NCBI RefSeq assembly: GCF_042468235.1
Contig: NZ_CP170386.1
Location: forward strand, 1,240,001-1,304,000
DNA length: 64,000 nt
Source: Lonepinella sp042468235
GTDB taxonomy: Bacteria; Pseudomonadota; Gammaproteobacteria; Enterobacterales; Pasteurellaceae
Reading direction: 5' to 3'
Of this stretch, positions 46,686 to 55,540 are shown in pieces. The translations under genes and the position numbers were made by a program. The notes below the pieces were generated by a model that saw only the letters and a list, made by a program, of their open reading frames with translations, searched no databases and was not told the DNA's origin. The first letter of the stretch is position 1, and every line of letters begins with the position of its first letter.

Positions 46686-47597
46686 TTATTTATTGTTTAA
46701 TAATTGATATTTCTGTTCTAAATAGACAATCATCTCCAACGCAATATTCACTCCGCTAGTTTTTTCGATCATTTCTAATCCAGCACTGGCATTGACTTCC
46801 AACACTAATAATCCTTGATTAGAGCGAATCAAATCTACGCCAGCCACATCTAAGCCTAATGCTTTAGTAGCATTAATCGCTATTTGTTGTTCATCTATGG
46901 TAAGAGTGATTTTTTCTGCACTTCCCCCACGATGAAAATTTGCCCGAAATTCGCCATTTTGCCCGTGTCGCAACATAGTTGCTACCACTTTATCACCGAT
47001 TACAAAACAACGAATATCCGTGTTTTTAGCCTCCCGAATAAAATCTTGTAATAACGTAACTACTTTAGCTTCTTTCAATGTTTCCAAAATACTCACCGCA
47101 CTTTGTGGCTTTTCCGCCAACATAACTCCGATACCTTGTGAGCCATTTAAGGTTTTCAAAATGGTGGGGGTTTTCATTTTAGCGACCGAACTTTTTGCCG
47201 AAAATTCACTACCCGCTAAAATACTCTGTGGAACCAGCACGCCAGCTTGTTGTAATAATTGTAAACTTTGCCATTTATCTCTAGCTCGTAAAAATGCCTG
47301 ATCATCATTTAAACTAATCGCCCCGCCAGCCACGAAATGACGTAAGACTGCACATCCCATTTGTGTACTTGCCGTACCAAAACGTGGCAACACTGCGTCA
47401 TATTTCGGTAATAAATAGCAATTTTCTTTTCCATTGCATTGATAATACACGTCAAAGTGCGGTCTATTTGATGATAGTTTTAATAAGCAACGATTAGGAT
47501 CGAGAATATCCATTGAATGTCCACGTTTTTCAGCCTCAGATTTTAACCGTTGGCAACTGTATAAACGTGGTTCACGACATAGCATTAAAATTTTCAT
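46686..47597 (-). CDS. rimK: ATP-grasp ligase RimK
   Basis: RimK is an ATP-grasp enzyme that adds glutamates to the C-terminus of ribosomal protein S6 in E. coli. The 303 residues show the family start MKILMLCREPRLYSCQRL, PRFGTASTQMGCAVLRHF, an ATP-grasp core (TPTILKTLNGSQGIGVML near 143-160, LLQDFIREAKNTDIRCFVIG) and the metal-binding GLLVLEVNASAGLEMIEKTSG near the end. It is divergent from grxA across a 95-base gap, the same pairing as in Haemophilus. Two exact uptake signals lie in the gene. Confidence 0.93.
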   Translation of the reverse strand: MKILMLCREPRLYSCQRLKSEAEKRGHSMDILDPNRCLLKLSSNRPHFDVYYQCNGKENCYLLPKYDAVLPRFGTASTQMGCAVLRHFVAGGAISLNDDQAFLRARDKWQSLQLLQQAGVLVPQSILAGSEFSAKSSVAKMKTPTILKTLNGSQGIGVMLAEKPQSAVSILETLKEAKVVTLLQDFIREAKNTDIRCFVIGDKVVATMLRHGQNGEFRANFHRGGSAEKITLTIDEQQIAINATKALGLDVAGVDLIRSNQGLLVLEVNASAGLEMIEKTSGVNIALEMIVYLEQKYQLLNNK

Positions 47598-47692
47598 AAG
47601 ATTTTGGCTAATTAAATGTTAGAAAAAAACAATTTATATTTTTACTTAATTTAGCGTAAAATTCCACAACATTCACTTAAAAAGGAAAAACT

Positions 47693-47959
47693 ATGTTTAT
47701 AAAAATTTACGGTCGTATGACTTGCCCTTTTTGCGTTCGAGCAAAAAACTTGGCGGATAAACTTGCCACAGAAGTAAACGGATTTAGCTATGAATTTATT
47801 GATATTATTGAAAAAGATATGAGCAAAGATGATATTGCTAAAGCTATCAGGGTCGCTCAAGTACAAACTGTGCCACAAGTCGTGGTGGATGGGCAACCAA
47901 TCGGTGGTTGTACAGATTTTCAGGCGTTCGCCCAACAAAAATTTGGTATTACACTTTAA
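47693..47959 (+). CDS. grxA: Glutaredoxin 1
   Basis: GrxA reduces disulfides, including that of ribonucleotide reductase, using glutathione. The 88-residue protein has the redox motif Cys11-Pro-Phe-Cys14 (GRMTCPFCVRAKNLA), the TVPQVVVDG cis-proline loop near 70 and GGCTDFQAF for glutathione binding. ATG 47693 follows AAAAGGA. A terminator begins 11 bases after the stop. Confidence 0.95.
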   Translation: MFIKIYGRMTCPFCVRAKNLADKLATEVNGFSYEFIDIIEKDMSKDDIAKAIRVAQVQTVPQVVVDGQPIGGCTDFQAFAQQKFGITL

Positions 47960-47970
47960 TTAGCCATGAA

Positions 47971-48005
47971 AAAACCTAGTGAGTTTACACCGCACTAGGT
48001 TTTCT
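47971..48005 (+). terminator. Terminator after grxA
   Basis: AAAACCTAGTG (47971-47981) pairs with CACTAGGTTTT (47993-48003), followed by CTTTT. The loop plus right arm contain ACCGCACTA, one base from the uptake signal. It also lies just beyond the bamC stop on the other strand. Confidence 0.85.
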
Positions 48006-48029
48006 TTTAGCTATAATTTAGCCAGCATA

Positions 48030-49040
48030 TTAATTAGACAACACTTTCTGCAATGCCTGATATAAGGTTTGGGCTTTTTCACCGCTCAATGCGAATTTAT
48101 CTTCATCGCTAATCACGACCGCACTTTCATTCCCATAGGCACTAAGTTGCATTGAATATTCACCTTTTTCAAGATCTGGTTTGCTTAAACCGAAACGAGC
48201 CCATTCGCTGTCATCTAATGGTTTGTATTTTAATAGTGCATAACCTTTACCCGCTGTAGATTCTTTGAACTCAAAACCCAGTTGTGGCAAGGCTTGTTCT
48301 AATTTTTGCCAAGATTGACGGAAATTGATATTCATCGCCAAAGCTACATGTTGATTGGTATCAGTGATAATCGCAGATTGAACCGCACCCGTGGCAACAT
48401 CTGATACTGCCACTTGTTGCTGTTGTTGACGATAACTAGAATTTAACTCACCCACCAACTGATTTAGACGATCTGAAGTATAACGTTCTTTGTCTTTCAC
48501 CGTTGGCGTGAAAATAACTTCATCTCGTTTCATTTGAGCAATCGCTACGACTAAGGCGTTAGAAGTGTTGTTGCCCACTTCTTCAATAATATAACGAACT
48601 TGCACATCACCAATTTCATCAGCTCGTCCTGTTTTTGCCCAACCAGTTTGCACCCGATTACCCAATGTAGTGAATTGAATGTTTTGTTCTGTTAATAAAC
48701 GCTGTACTTGCTGAATATTGTAAACAGATTTTTTCTCCGCAGGATAAATAATAGATGAACGTTCACCATCAAAATGGGTTACTGAATTACCAATAATCGC
48801 CATAGGTGTTGATGGTGGACGAATATCTGTGCCATCAGTTTTGATGGAAACATCTGTCGGTAATTCATAGGTATTCTCTTGCCCTAAGATAGTGACACCA
48901 CCTGTATCTAATTTAGTAAAAACAGGAATCACACCTCGTTTTTCATAACTATCATTGGCGGTTTGTTTGCTTTCATTGCTGGTTGAACAAGCGGTTAGGG
49001 TTGCTAACACGGTTAATGGTAAAAGCCATTTTTTCATCAT
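48030..49040 (-). CDS. bamC: Outer-membrane assembly lipoprotein BamC
   Basis: BamC (NlpB) is a lipoprotein of the BAM complex that folds beta-barrels into the outer membrane. The 336 residues begin with a lipoprotein signal ending LTAC (lipidated Cys about 18), a flexible N-terminal stretch that binds BamD, and two helix-grip domains. Two ATG codons are adjacent at the start; either is possible behind AAAGGGAT. It lies downstream of dapA, as in E. coli. Confidence 0.9.
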   Translation of the reverse strand: MMKKWLLPLTVLATLTACSTSNESKQTANDSYEKRGVIPVFTKLDTGGVTILGQENTYELPTDVSIKTDGTDIRPPSTPMAIIGNSVTHFDGERSSIIYPAEKKSVYNIQQVQRLLTEQNIQFTTLGNRVQTGWAKTGRADEIGDVQVRYIIEEVGNNTSNALVVAIAQMKRDEVIFTPTVKDKERYTSDRLNQLVGELNSSYRQQQQQVAVSDVATGAVQSAIITDTNQHVALAMNINFRQSWQKLEQALPQLGFEFKESTAGKGYALLKYKPLDDSEWARFGLSKPDLEKGEYSMQLSAYGNESAVVISDEDKFALSGEKAQTLYQALQKVLSN

Positions 49041-49101
49041 CTATCCCTTTAAAATTTTGGTAAAATATATCGCACTTATAGACCACAAAAATATGAGAAA
49101 G

Positions 49102-49127
49102 TTTAGGGCTAATAAAATAGCCCTAAA
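49102..49127. terminator. Hairpin between dapA and bamC
   Basis: TTTAGGGCTA (49102-49111) and TAGCCCTAAA (49118-49127) form a perfect stem. The T-run is weak in the dapA direction, so it may attenuate rather than stop transcription into bamC. An exact uptake signal, AAGTGCGGT, directly follows (49128 onwards). Confidence 0.6.
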
Positions 49128-49140
49128 AGTGCGGTTAAAT

Positions 49141-50034
49141 TTAAATTAATTTTGCCTGTTGTAATGCAGCTAATACTTTCGGCTGTGCCTGTTCACTCAA
49201 CACTGTTAATGGTAAACGTAAAATCGGATTACTAATTAAGCCTAATTTATATGCAGCCCATTTTACTGGAATAGGATTCCCCTCCACAAATAAGTCACGA
49301 TGTAACGCCATTAAACGTTGATTAATTTCTTCCGCTTCGTCAAATTTACCCGCTAAGGCTAATTGACATATTTTTGCCATATCAGTTGGTGCAAGGTTAT
49401 TCGTCACAGAAATAACCCCTTGTCCGCCCAATTTCATACTTTCTAAGAAAGTGGCATCATCACCACTCAAGAAAATAAAATCTTCGCCTGCAAGATCTTT
49501 AATTTTGCGAACACGACTGACATCGCCCGTTGCTTCTTTAATTCCAACAATATTTTCAATTTTAGCCAAACGCCCTACTGTTTCAGGTTGCATATCACTC
49601 CCTGTTCTGCCTGGTACGTTATATAAAATTTGTGGTAAATCAGTACATTCTGCAATAGCTTTAAAATGTTGATACATCCCTTCTTGGGTAGGTTTATTGT
49701 AATAAGGCACAACAGACAAACAACCTGCTACACCGCTATCATTTAATAATTTAGTCATGGTAATTGCTTCGCTAGTGGCATTTGCTCCAGCTCCAGCAAT
49801 CACAGGAATTCTTCCATCTGCAAATTCTACCGTCTTTAAAATTGTTTTTACATTTTCATCAATGCTTAATGTGGCAGCTTCACCAGTTGTACCAACAGAA
49901 ACAATAGCATTTGTTCCTGCTTTGATATGAAAATCAACCAATTTTTTTAGCTCGTTATAATCTATTTCACCGTGACTATCCATCGGGGTAATAAGGGCGA
50001 CAATGCTACCGTAAAATAAAGGATTTGAAGACAT
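49141..50034 (-). CDS. dapA: 4-hydroxy-tetrahydrodipicolinate synthase
   Basis: DapA condenses pyruvate with aspartate semialdehyde in the pathway to diaminopimelate and lysine. At 297 residues it has the TIM-barrel aldolase features: Thr pair in VSVGTTGEAATLS near 44-45, catalytic Tyr in YNVPGRTGSDM near 133-138, and the Schiff-base lysine in VGIKEATGDVSR near 161. It starts behind AGAGG and is followed by bamC. A promoter lies upstream at 50085-50113. Confidence 0.96.
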   Translation of the reverse strand: MSSNPLFYGSIVALITPMDSHGEIDYNELKKLVDFHIKAGTNAIVSVGTTGEAATLSIDENVKTILKTVEFADGRIPVIAGAGANATSEAITMTKLLNDSGVAGCLSVVPYYNKPTQEGMYQHFKAIAECTDLPQILYNVPGRTGSDMQPETVGRLAKIENIVGIKEATGDVSRVRKIKDLAGEDFIFLSGDDATFLESMKLGGQGVISVTNNLAPTDMAKICQLALAGKFDEAEEINQRLMALHRDLFVEGNPIPVKWAAYKLGLISNPILRLPLTVLSEQAQPKVLAALQQAKLI

Positions 50035-50084
50035 AAAAAACCTCTCGTAATATTTTGTTGATGTTTGCTTGATAACTTTCTTCT

Positions 50085-50113
50085 ATAATTGCTAAAATAA
50101 TCGCAATTTGCAA
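50085..50113 (-). promoter_or_regulatory. dapA promoter
   Basis: Reading leftwards, TTGCAA (50113-50108), a 17-base spacer and AATTAT (50090-50085) make a reasonable sigma-70 promoter about 50 bases before the dapA start. Confidence 0.55.
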
Positions 50114-50173
50114 GCAAGTTTTACCATTTTATTTAAAAAATTATAAAATAAATCATACATAAGGAATTTACGC

Positions 50174-50644
50174 ATGAATCCATTAAAAATTGGTGAAATC
50201 GCACCGCACTTTTGCTTACACAATCAACAAGATCAAACGATTTCATTAACAGATTTTCAAGGTAAAAAGGTTCTCGTGTATTTTTATCCGAAAGCACTGA
50301 CACCAGGTTGTACAACGCAGGCTTGCGGTTTGCGAGATGCCAAAATAGAACTGGATAAATTAGACGTAACAATTTTGGGTATCAGCCCCGATAGCCCGAA
50401 AAAATTAGCTCAATTTGTGGCAAAGAAAGGTTTGAATTTCGATCTTTTGTCCGATCCCGATCATCAGGTAGCGGAACAATTCGGCGTATGGGGAGAAAAG
50501 AAATTTCTAGGTAAAACCTATAATGGTATTCATCGCATCAGCTTTTTAATTAATGAGCAAGGGGTGATTGAACAGGTGTTTGATAAATTCAAAACAGGCG
50601 AGCATCATCAAGTAGTATTGGATTATTTACTGGCGAATCAATAA
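50174..50644 (+). CDS. bcp: Thioredoxin-dependent peroxiredoxin Bcp
   Basis: Bcp is a cytoplasmic peroxiredoxin of the PrxQ type that reduces hydrogen peroxide and organic peroxides. Its 156 residues contain the peroxidatic Cys46 and resolving Cys51 in TPGCTTQACGLRD, preceded by VLVYFYPK, and WGEKKFLGKTYNGIHRISFL near 112-131. ATG 50174 lies behind AAGGAA. An exact uptake signal encodes part of the N-terminus. It is divergent from dapA. Confidence 0.94.
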   Translation: MNPLKIGEIAPHFCLHNQQDQTISLTDFQGKKVLVYFYPKALTPGCTTQACGLRDAKIELDKLDVTILGISPDSPKKLAQFVAKKGLNFDLLSDPDHQVAEQFGVWGEKKFLGKTYNGIHRISFLINEQGVIEQVFDKFKTGEHHQVVLDYLLANQ

Positions 50645-50662
50645 ATCCGACTGATAGTATGC

Positions 50663-50699
50663 AAGTGCGGTGAAAAAATTTCTATTTTTCACCGCACTT
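50663..50699. terminator. Bidirectional terminator built from two inverted uptake signals
   Basis: AAGTGCGGTGAAAAA (50663-50677) and TTTTTCACCGCACTT (50685-50699) pair perfectly, each arm being a complete uptake signal with its extended flank. It separates convergent bcp and obgE. Paired uptake signals serving as terminators are well known in Haemophilus. Confidence 0.92.
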
Positions 50700-50702
50700 C
50701 GA

Positions 50703-51875
50703 TTAGCGTTCGTAAATAATCTCTACACCCTCATCGTCTTCTTCAGACCAATCGTCCCAGAAATCATCATCGTCATCTTCCACTGCATTTTGCATCGCTT
50801 CTTGATGATAATCGTCCCATTTAAATTTCACTTCGTCAGTTGGTGTATTTTCTTCTTCCACTTCTCTTGGGTTGGCTTCAATGAAATCCATAATTTCACG
50901 GGTTAAATCAGACACGTTTTTGCCTGTGACGGCGGAAATTAAGAAATAATCTTCTTCATAGCCAAGGCGTTCAGTAATCTCTTTGGCTAATTGTTGGGCT
51001 TCTTCTTCAGACATCGTATCAATTTTATTAAACACTAACCAACGTGGTTTCTCCGCCAACTTTTCACTGTATTGGAATAATTCATTTTCAATAATCGCAA
51101 TATTATCCGCAGGATCACTTTCATCAATGGGAGCAATATCCACTAAATGAATCAGTACACGACAGCGTTCTAAGTGTTTTAAAAAGCGAATGCCTAACCC
51201 AGCACCTTCTGAAGCGTGTTCAATTAAGCCTGGAATATCTGCTACTACAAAGCTACGATCTGCACCAACCCGTGCTACGCCTAAACTTGGCACTAAAGTA
51301 GTAAATGGATAATCTGCTACCTTTGGTTTTGCTGCTGAAATAGCACGGATAAAGGTTGATTTCCCTGCATTCGGTAAACCTAACATACCCACATCTGCGA
51401 GTAACATTAACTCAAGCTGTAAATCTCGTTTTTCTCCAGCTGTTCCCATGGTTTTTTGACGTGGTGCTCGATTCACAGAAGATTTAAAACGTGTATTACC
51501 TAAACCATGATACCCCCCTTTTGCTACCAGCATTTTGGCACCATGCTTAGTCAGATCGCCCAATGTTTCCTTGGTATCATTATCAATGGCTCTGGTTCCT
51601 ACTGGTACACGTAAAGTAATATCTTTGCCTCGTTTACCTGTGCAATCGGAACTACGTCCATTCTCACCTCGTTCGGCGGCAAAACGTTTTTCAAAGCGAT
51701 AATCAATTAAAGTATTGAGATTTTCATCAGCGATTAAATATACATCTCCACCATCTCCACCATCACCGCCATCAGGTCCACCTTTTGGAATAAATTTTTC
51801 ACGGCGAAAACTCACACAGCCATTACCACCGTCCCCTGCTTCAACACGAATAAGGGCTTCATCTATAAATTTCAT
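50703..51875 (-). CDS. obgE: GTPase ObgE/CgtA
   Basis: ObgE is an essential GTPase acting in large-subunit ribosome maturation and the stringent response. The 390-residue protein has the glycine-rich Obg domain (about 1-158, with AGDGGNGCVSFRREKFIPKG). A G domain follows with GLPNAGKSTF (P-loop, about 166-175), a switch region, DIPGLIEHA, NKID and SAVTGKN. The C-terminal tail is strongly acidic (EDDDDDFWDDWSEEDD). It follows a DMT transporter gene by 28 bases. Confidence 0.96.
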   Translation of the reverse strand: MKFIDEALIRVEAGDGGNGCVSFRREKFIPKGGPDGGDGGDGGDVYLIADENLNTLIDYRFEKRFAAERGENGRSSDCTGKRGKDITLRVPVGTRAIDNDTKETLGDLTKHGAKMLVAKGGYHGLGNTRFKSSVNRAPRQKTMGTAGEKRDLQLELMLLADVGMLGLPNAGKSTFIRAISAAKPKVADYPFTTLVPSLGVARVGADRSFVVADIPGLIEHASEGAGLGIRFLKHLERCRVLIHLVDIAPIDESDPADNIAIIENELFQYSEKLAEKPRWLVFNKIDTMSEEEAQQLAKEITERLGYEEDYFLISAVTGKNVSDLTREIMDFIEANPREVEEENTPTDEVKFKWDDYHQEAMQNAVEDDDDDFWDDWSEEDDEGVEIIYER

Positions 51876-51903
51876 TCTTTTATCTCCATAATATCGCCAT
51901 TCA

Positions 51904-52833
51904 TTACAGGGCGTTTTTTCTTTTATTAAATAACTTATGCCCGATGGCAGCTAACATTGCTCCAAAAACAGATAGCAATGCTCCAATATAACTCAGTGTA
52001 TTAAACTCTGGTTTAGCGAAATCAGTAGGATCGAAAGCATGAATTAAATGACCGAATAATAAAGTAAATAATGGTCCCACTGTTACAACTACACTGACTT
52101 TAGACACTTCCCATTGATTTAAGGCTTCCGCATAAGCACCATAAGCCAGCGGGGTATTTAAACAACAATAAATAAAACACCCCCAAGCAAAAGGGCTAAG
52201 TTCATCAAATTGCTTATAATTCGACATTGGCATAAAAACCAAAACACAGCCAAAATACATAAACATTAAAATCTGCTGAGTACTAAAAAAACGTGCCAAT
52301 ATTTTTTGTGCCAAACCATACAGTACCCAAATAATCGCAGCACTAAAACCGCAAATTACACCAATCGAATAAATATTGATATTTAAAAACAAAGCAAAGC
52401 GATCATTAAAAAATAACCCTAGCCCCAAAACTAATAACACTAGCCCGATTTTTTGATGAATACCTAATTTTTCTTTAAATAATAAAATCCCAACAAGTAA
52501 CATACCGAAAGAAGACACGGGGCTAAACACCTGTGCAATCATTGGCTCCACATAATTTAAGGAAGAATTATATAAAAAGAAGTTTCCTGCTAAACCAATG
52601 ATGCCGATTCCCAACCAAGTGAATACCTGCAGATTAAATTGGGATAACTTCGGGAGTTTCTTTTTCCAAGCCAAAAATACAAATAAAATCGTTGTCGCCA
52701 CCGTGAAACGATAAAATATAATGGTTTCTACGCTGACTACAGCTGTGACCTGTTTTAACGCTATAGGAAGTGATCCCCAAGCCATTGCAGCGGTCAAAGC
52801 CAAGAAAAAACCAAGAACTGGATTTTGTTGCAT
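51904..52833 (-). CDS. DMT/EamA-family permease
   Basis: An inner-membrane transporter of the drug/metabolite superfamily. ATG at 52831-52833 with AAGGAAA upstream gives 309 residues; a longer reading to 52863 adds ten charged residues. About ten hydrophobic segments are visible as two EamA repeats. The first includes AMAWGSLPIALKQV and ends near NSSLNYVEPMIAQVFSPV; the second includes AAIIWVLYGLAQK and ends with an Ala/Gly-rich helix. Substrate is unknown; amino acids or metabolites are common. It lies between rpmA and obgE, as in Haemophilus. Confidence 0.85.
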   Translation of the reverse strand: MQQNPVLGFFLALTAAMAWGSLPIALKQVTAVVSVETIIFYRFTVATTILFVFLAWKKKLPKLSQFNLQVFTWLGIGIIGLAGNFFLYNSSLNYVEPMIAQVFSPVSSFGMLLVGILLFKEKLGIHQKIGLVLLVLGLGLFFNDRFALFLNINIYSIGVICGFSAAIIWVLYGLAQKILARFFSTQQILMFMYFGCVLVFMPMSNYKQFDELSPFAWGCFIYCCLNTPLAYGAYAEALNQWEVSKVSVVVTVGPLFTLLFGHLIHAFDPTDFAKPEFNTLSYIGALLSVFGAMLAAIGHKLFNKRKNAL

Positions 52834-52885
52834 CTGACTTTCCTTGTATTTTATTATGTTCACCGATAATACGCTAAGAAAGACA

Positions 52886-52919
52886 AAAACGCCCCACTAT
52901 ATTATTTAGTAGGGCGTTT
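52886..52919 (-). terminator. Terminator after rpmA
   Basis: On the minus strand AAACGCCCTACT pairs with AGTGGGGCGTTT (one mismatch) around an AT-rich loop, followed by TTTGTC. It separates rplU-rpmA from the permease-obgE genes. Confidence 0.75.
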
Positions 52920-52941
52920 CAATTCTTTGCTAATCTGAAGA

Positions 52942-53199
52942 TTATTCAGTTACGATACTAACAAATTTACGGCTTTTTTCGCCTTTTACTTCAAATTTAA
53001 CTTTACCGTCTGCAGTCGCAAATAAAGTGTGGTCTTTCCCCATACCTACGTTTGAACCTGCGTGGAATTTGGTACCACGTTGACGAACGATAATGCTACC
53101 TGCTAAAACAGATTCACCGCCAAAACGTTTTACACCAAGGCGTTTAGCTTCAGAATCACGACCGTTACGAGTTGAACCACCAGCTTTTTTAGTTGCCAT
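52942..53199 (-). CDS. rpmA: Ribosomal protein L27
   Basis: L27 of the large ribosomal subunit, whose N-terminus reaches the peptidyl-transferase centre. The 85 residues begin MATKKAGGSTRNGRDSEAKR and include GSIIVRQRGTKFHAG, nearly invariant in the family. AGGAG precedes the start, 20 bases after rplU. No N-terminal cleavage extension of the Firmicutes type is present. Confidence 0.97.
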   Translation of the reverse strand: MATKKAGGSTRNGRDSEAKRLGVKRFGGESVLAGSIIVRQRGTKFHAGSNVGMGKDHTLFATADGKVKFEVKGEKSRKFVSIVTE

Positions 53200-53219
53200 C
53201 TTCTATAACTCCTCTGATA

Positions 53220-53531
53220 TTATGCTGAAATCCCAGTGATTTTCACTTCGGTGAACCACTGACGATGACCTTGTTGTTTACGGCTGTGTTTACGGCGACG
53301 GAACTTAACGATTTTAATTTTATCGCCACGACCTTGAGCCACCACTTCAGCCACTACTTTTGCTCCAGTAACAACTGGGGCACCAATTTTAACATCTTCA
53401 CCATTAACGACCATTAACACTGAATCAAACTCAATATTTGAGCCGACTTCAAGTTCAAGTTTCTCTAAACGAACAACTTGACCTTCACTTACTCGGTGTT
53501 GTTTGCCGCCACTTTGGAAAACTGCGTACAT
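53220..53531 (-). CDS. rplU: Ribosomal protein L21
   Basis: L21 of the large ribosomal subunit. It has 103 residues: MYAVFQSGGKQHRVSEGQ at the N-terminus, KIKIVKFRRRKHSRKQQGHR in the basic loop and ending in VKITGIS. It leads the rplU-rpmA unit, with a good sigma-70 promoter at 53608-53636. Confidence 0.97.
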   Translation of the reverse strand: MYAVFQSGGKQHRVSEGQVVRLEKLELEVGSNIEFDSVLMVVNGEDVKIGAPVVTGAKVVAEVVAQGRGDKIKIVKFRRRKHSRKQQGHRQWFTEVKITGISA

Positions 53532-53607
53532 AAATACTCCGCTAATATCGTGCTTACAATGTTATTTCATTTTTTAAGCACATTAAAACCATATAAATAG
53601 GTCGCAA

Positions 53608-53636
53608 ATTCTACGGAAAATTGCCCTTGATAGCAA
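53608..53636 (-). promoter_or_regulatory. rplU-rpmA promoter
   Basis: Reading leftwards, TTGCTA (53636-53631), a 17-base spacer and TAGAAT (53613-53608). It lies about 80 bases before rplU in the divergent gap with ispB. Confidence 0.7.
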
Positions 53637-53758
53637 GTATTAATTTGCAATAAAACAAAAAAAGTTGAAATTTCCATTGTTTTGCATAGTTTCATTTTAG
53701 AAATCGCTAAAAATCAGTTAAAATGCACCGCACTTTAACTTAAACAATAATAAATTCT

Positions 53759-54745
53759 ATGCAAAATAATTTAATGGATCAACAAGCTATCCAAACCTTA
53801 ATTGAAGCGGATATGCGGAAAGTCAATGAAGAAATCTTAGCCCAACTAACTTCTGATGTCGCCTTAATTAATCAACTTGGCTATTACATCGTACAAAGTG
53901 GTGGAAAACGTATTCGTCCGACCATCGCCTTATTAGCCGCTCGAGCAATCGACTATCAAGGGGATTTAATGCCAATTTGTGCAACGTTCATCGAATTTAT
54001 TCACACCGCCAGCCTATTGCACGATGATGTTGTAGATGAGTCTGATCTTCGTCGTGGTAATCCAACAGCGAATGCTGAATTTGGTAATGCCGCCAGTGTG
54101 TTAGTCGGGGATTTTATTTATACTCGTGCTTTCCAATTAATGGCAAAACTGAATTCCTTAAAAATGTTACGCATTATGTCTGATGCAACTAACGTACTCG
54201 CTGAAGGAGAAGTGCAACAATTAATGAACGTCAACGATCCTGATACCAGCGAAGAAAATTATATGAAAGTGATCTATCGTAAAACCGCACGTTTATTTGA
54301 GGTTTCCGCTCAAGCACCTGCTGTTATTGCTAAGGCTTCCGAAGAAATTGAAAGTGCTTTACAACAATATGGTCGTTATATTGGAACAGCTTTTCAATTA
54401 GTTGATGATATATTAGATTACAGTGCTAGTGCAGCGGCATTAGGTAAAAATATCGGTGATGATTTAGCCGAAGGAAAACCAACTTTGCCATTATTACATG
54501 CCATGCGTCATGGCAGTCCTGAGCAATCAGAACTTATCCGTCATGCTATTTTACAAGGCGGACAACGTGATATTATTAATGAAGTATTAGCCATTATGGC
54601 AGAACACAAATCACTCGATCATGCAATGGCACGAGCTAAACAAGAAGCCCAAAAAGCGGTGCAAGCGATTGCGATTTTACCTGACAGTATTTATAAACAA
54701 GCCTTAATTTCATTGGCATATTTATCCGTAGATAGAACTTATTAA
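53759..54745 (+). CDS. ispB: Octaprenyl diphosphate synthase
   Basis: IspB makes the polyprenyl side chain of ubiquinone and menaquinone by adding isopentenyl units to farnesyl diphosphate. The 328 residues carry both aspartate-rich motifs, LLHDDVVDESDLRRG near 83-97 and LVDDILDYSASA near 217-228, plus GGKRIRP near 46-52. The first ATG (53759) and one five codons on (53774) are both plausible starts. An uptake signal lies just upstream. QueH starts two bases after the stop. Confidence 0.95.
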   Translation: MQNNLMDQQAIQTLIEADMRKVNEEILAQLTSDVALINQLGYYIVQSGGKRIRPTIALLAARAIDYQGDLMPICATFIEFIHTASLLHDDVVDESDLRRGNPTANAEFGNAASVLVGDFIYTRAFQLMAKLNSLKMLRIMSDATNVLAEGEVQQLMNVNDPDTSEENYMKVIYRKTARLFEVSAQAPAVIAKASEEIESALQQYGRYIGTAFQLVDDILDYSASAAALGKNIGDDLAEGKPTLPLLHAMRHGSPEQSELIRHAILQGGQRDIINEVLAIMAEHKSLDHAMARAKQEAQKAVQAIAILPDSIYKQALISLAYLSVDRTY

Positions 54746-54746
54746 G

Positions 54747-55475
54747 ATGACTAACAACACTCAATTTGAATATCAACCTAAACAAAGAAAACGTAAAGAA
54801 CGCAAAGATCCGAACGCCCCTTTTGTTCGCCCTAAATTAGACTTGCCAAACGGACACAACAAATTACTGTTACATTCTTGTTGTGCGCCTTGCTCAGGCG
54901 AAGTTATGGAAGCGATTTTAGCTTCGGGGATTGAATTCACCATTTATTTTTATAACCCCAACATTCACCCATTAAAAGAATATATGATCCGCAAAGAGGA
55001 AAATATTCGCTTTGCAGAAAAACACAATATTCCCTTTATTGATGTGGACGATGATTACGAAAACGACCGTAAAATCTGGTTCAAGAAAGCTGAGGGCATG
55101 GAATGGGAACCCGAGCGAGGTATTCGTTGCACCATGTGCTTTGATATGCGTTTTGAAAAAGCCGCTCAATATGCTCACGAAAACGGCTTCCCCGTATTCA
55201 CCAGCTGTTTAGGCATTTCTCGCTGGAAAGACATGAACCAAATCAACGACTGCGGACACCGTGCTGCCAGCCATTATGACGATGTGGAATATTGGGACTA
55301 CAACTGGCGAAAAGGCGGTGGCTCCGCTCGCATGATTGAAATCAGCAAGCGTGAACGTTTCTATCAACAAGAATATTGTGGCTGCGTTTATTCATTGCGT
55401 GACAGCAATAAATGGCGATTGGAAACGGGGCGTGAACGGATTGAGATTGGGAAGTTGTATTATTCACCAGATTAA
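54747..55475 (+). CDS. queH: Epoxyqueuosine reductase QueH
   Basis: QueH reduces epoxyqueuosine to queuosine, the last step in making that modified tRNA wobble base; it is unrelated to the cobalamin enzyme QueG. The 242 residues hold the cysteine sets of the family: HSCCAPCSGEV near 43-53, RCTMCFDMR near 126-134 and QEYCGCVYSLRD near 208-219, expected to bind a 4Fe-4S cluster and a second metal. It follows ispB with a one-base gap, so co-transcription is likely. Confidence 0.93.
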   Translation: MTNNTQFEYQPKQRKRKERKDPNAPFVRPKLDLPNGHNKLLLHSCCAPCSGEVMEAILASGIEFTIYFYNPNIHPLKEYMIRKEENIRFAEKHNIPFIDVDDDYENDRKIWFKKAEGMEWEPERGIRCTMCFDMRFEKAAQYAHENGFPVFTSCLGISRWKDMNQINDCGHRAASHYDDVEYWDYNWRKGGGSARMIEISKRERFYQQEYCGCVYSLRDSNKWRLETGRERIEIGKLYYSPD

Positions 55476-55492
55476 AAAGCTCAAAAAACCTT

Positions 55493-55530
55493 AAAAAAGC
55501 ACCGTAGTTTTAAAACTGCGGTGCTTTTTT
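55493..55530. terminator. Bidirectional terminator between queH and higA
   Basis: AAAAAAGCACCGTAGTTTT and its near-complement AAAACTGCGGTGCTTTTTT form a long stem with one mismatch (T/G) and essentially no loop spacing beyond the AT core. The right arm contains AACTGCGGT, the one-base variant of the uptake signal. Confidence 0.9.
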
Positions 55531-55540
55531 GTGTGGTTTT

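Noticed and set aside
50663..50699. Novel hairpin between bcp and obgE
   Set aside because: It is a paired-uptake-signal terminator, already known in Haemophilus; listed as a feature only.
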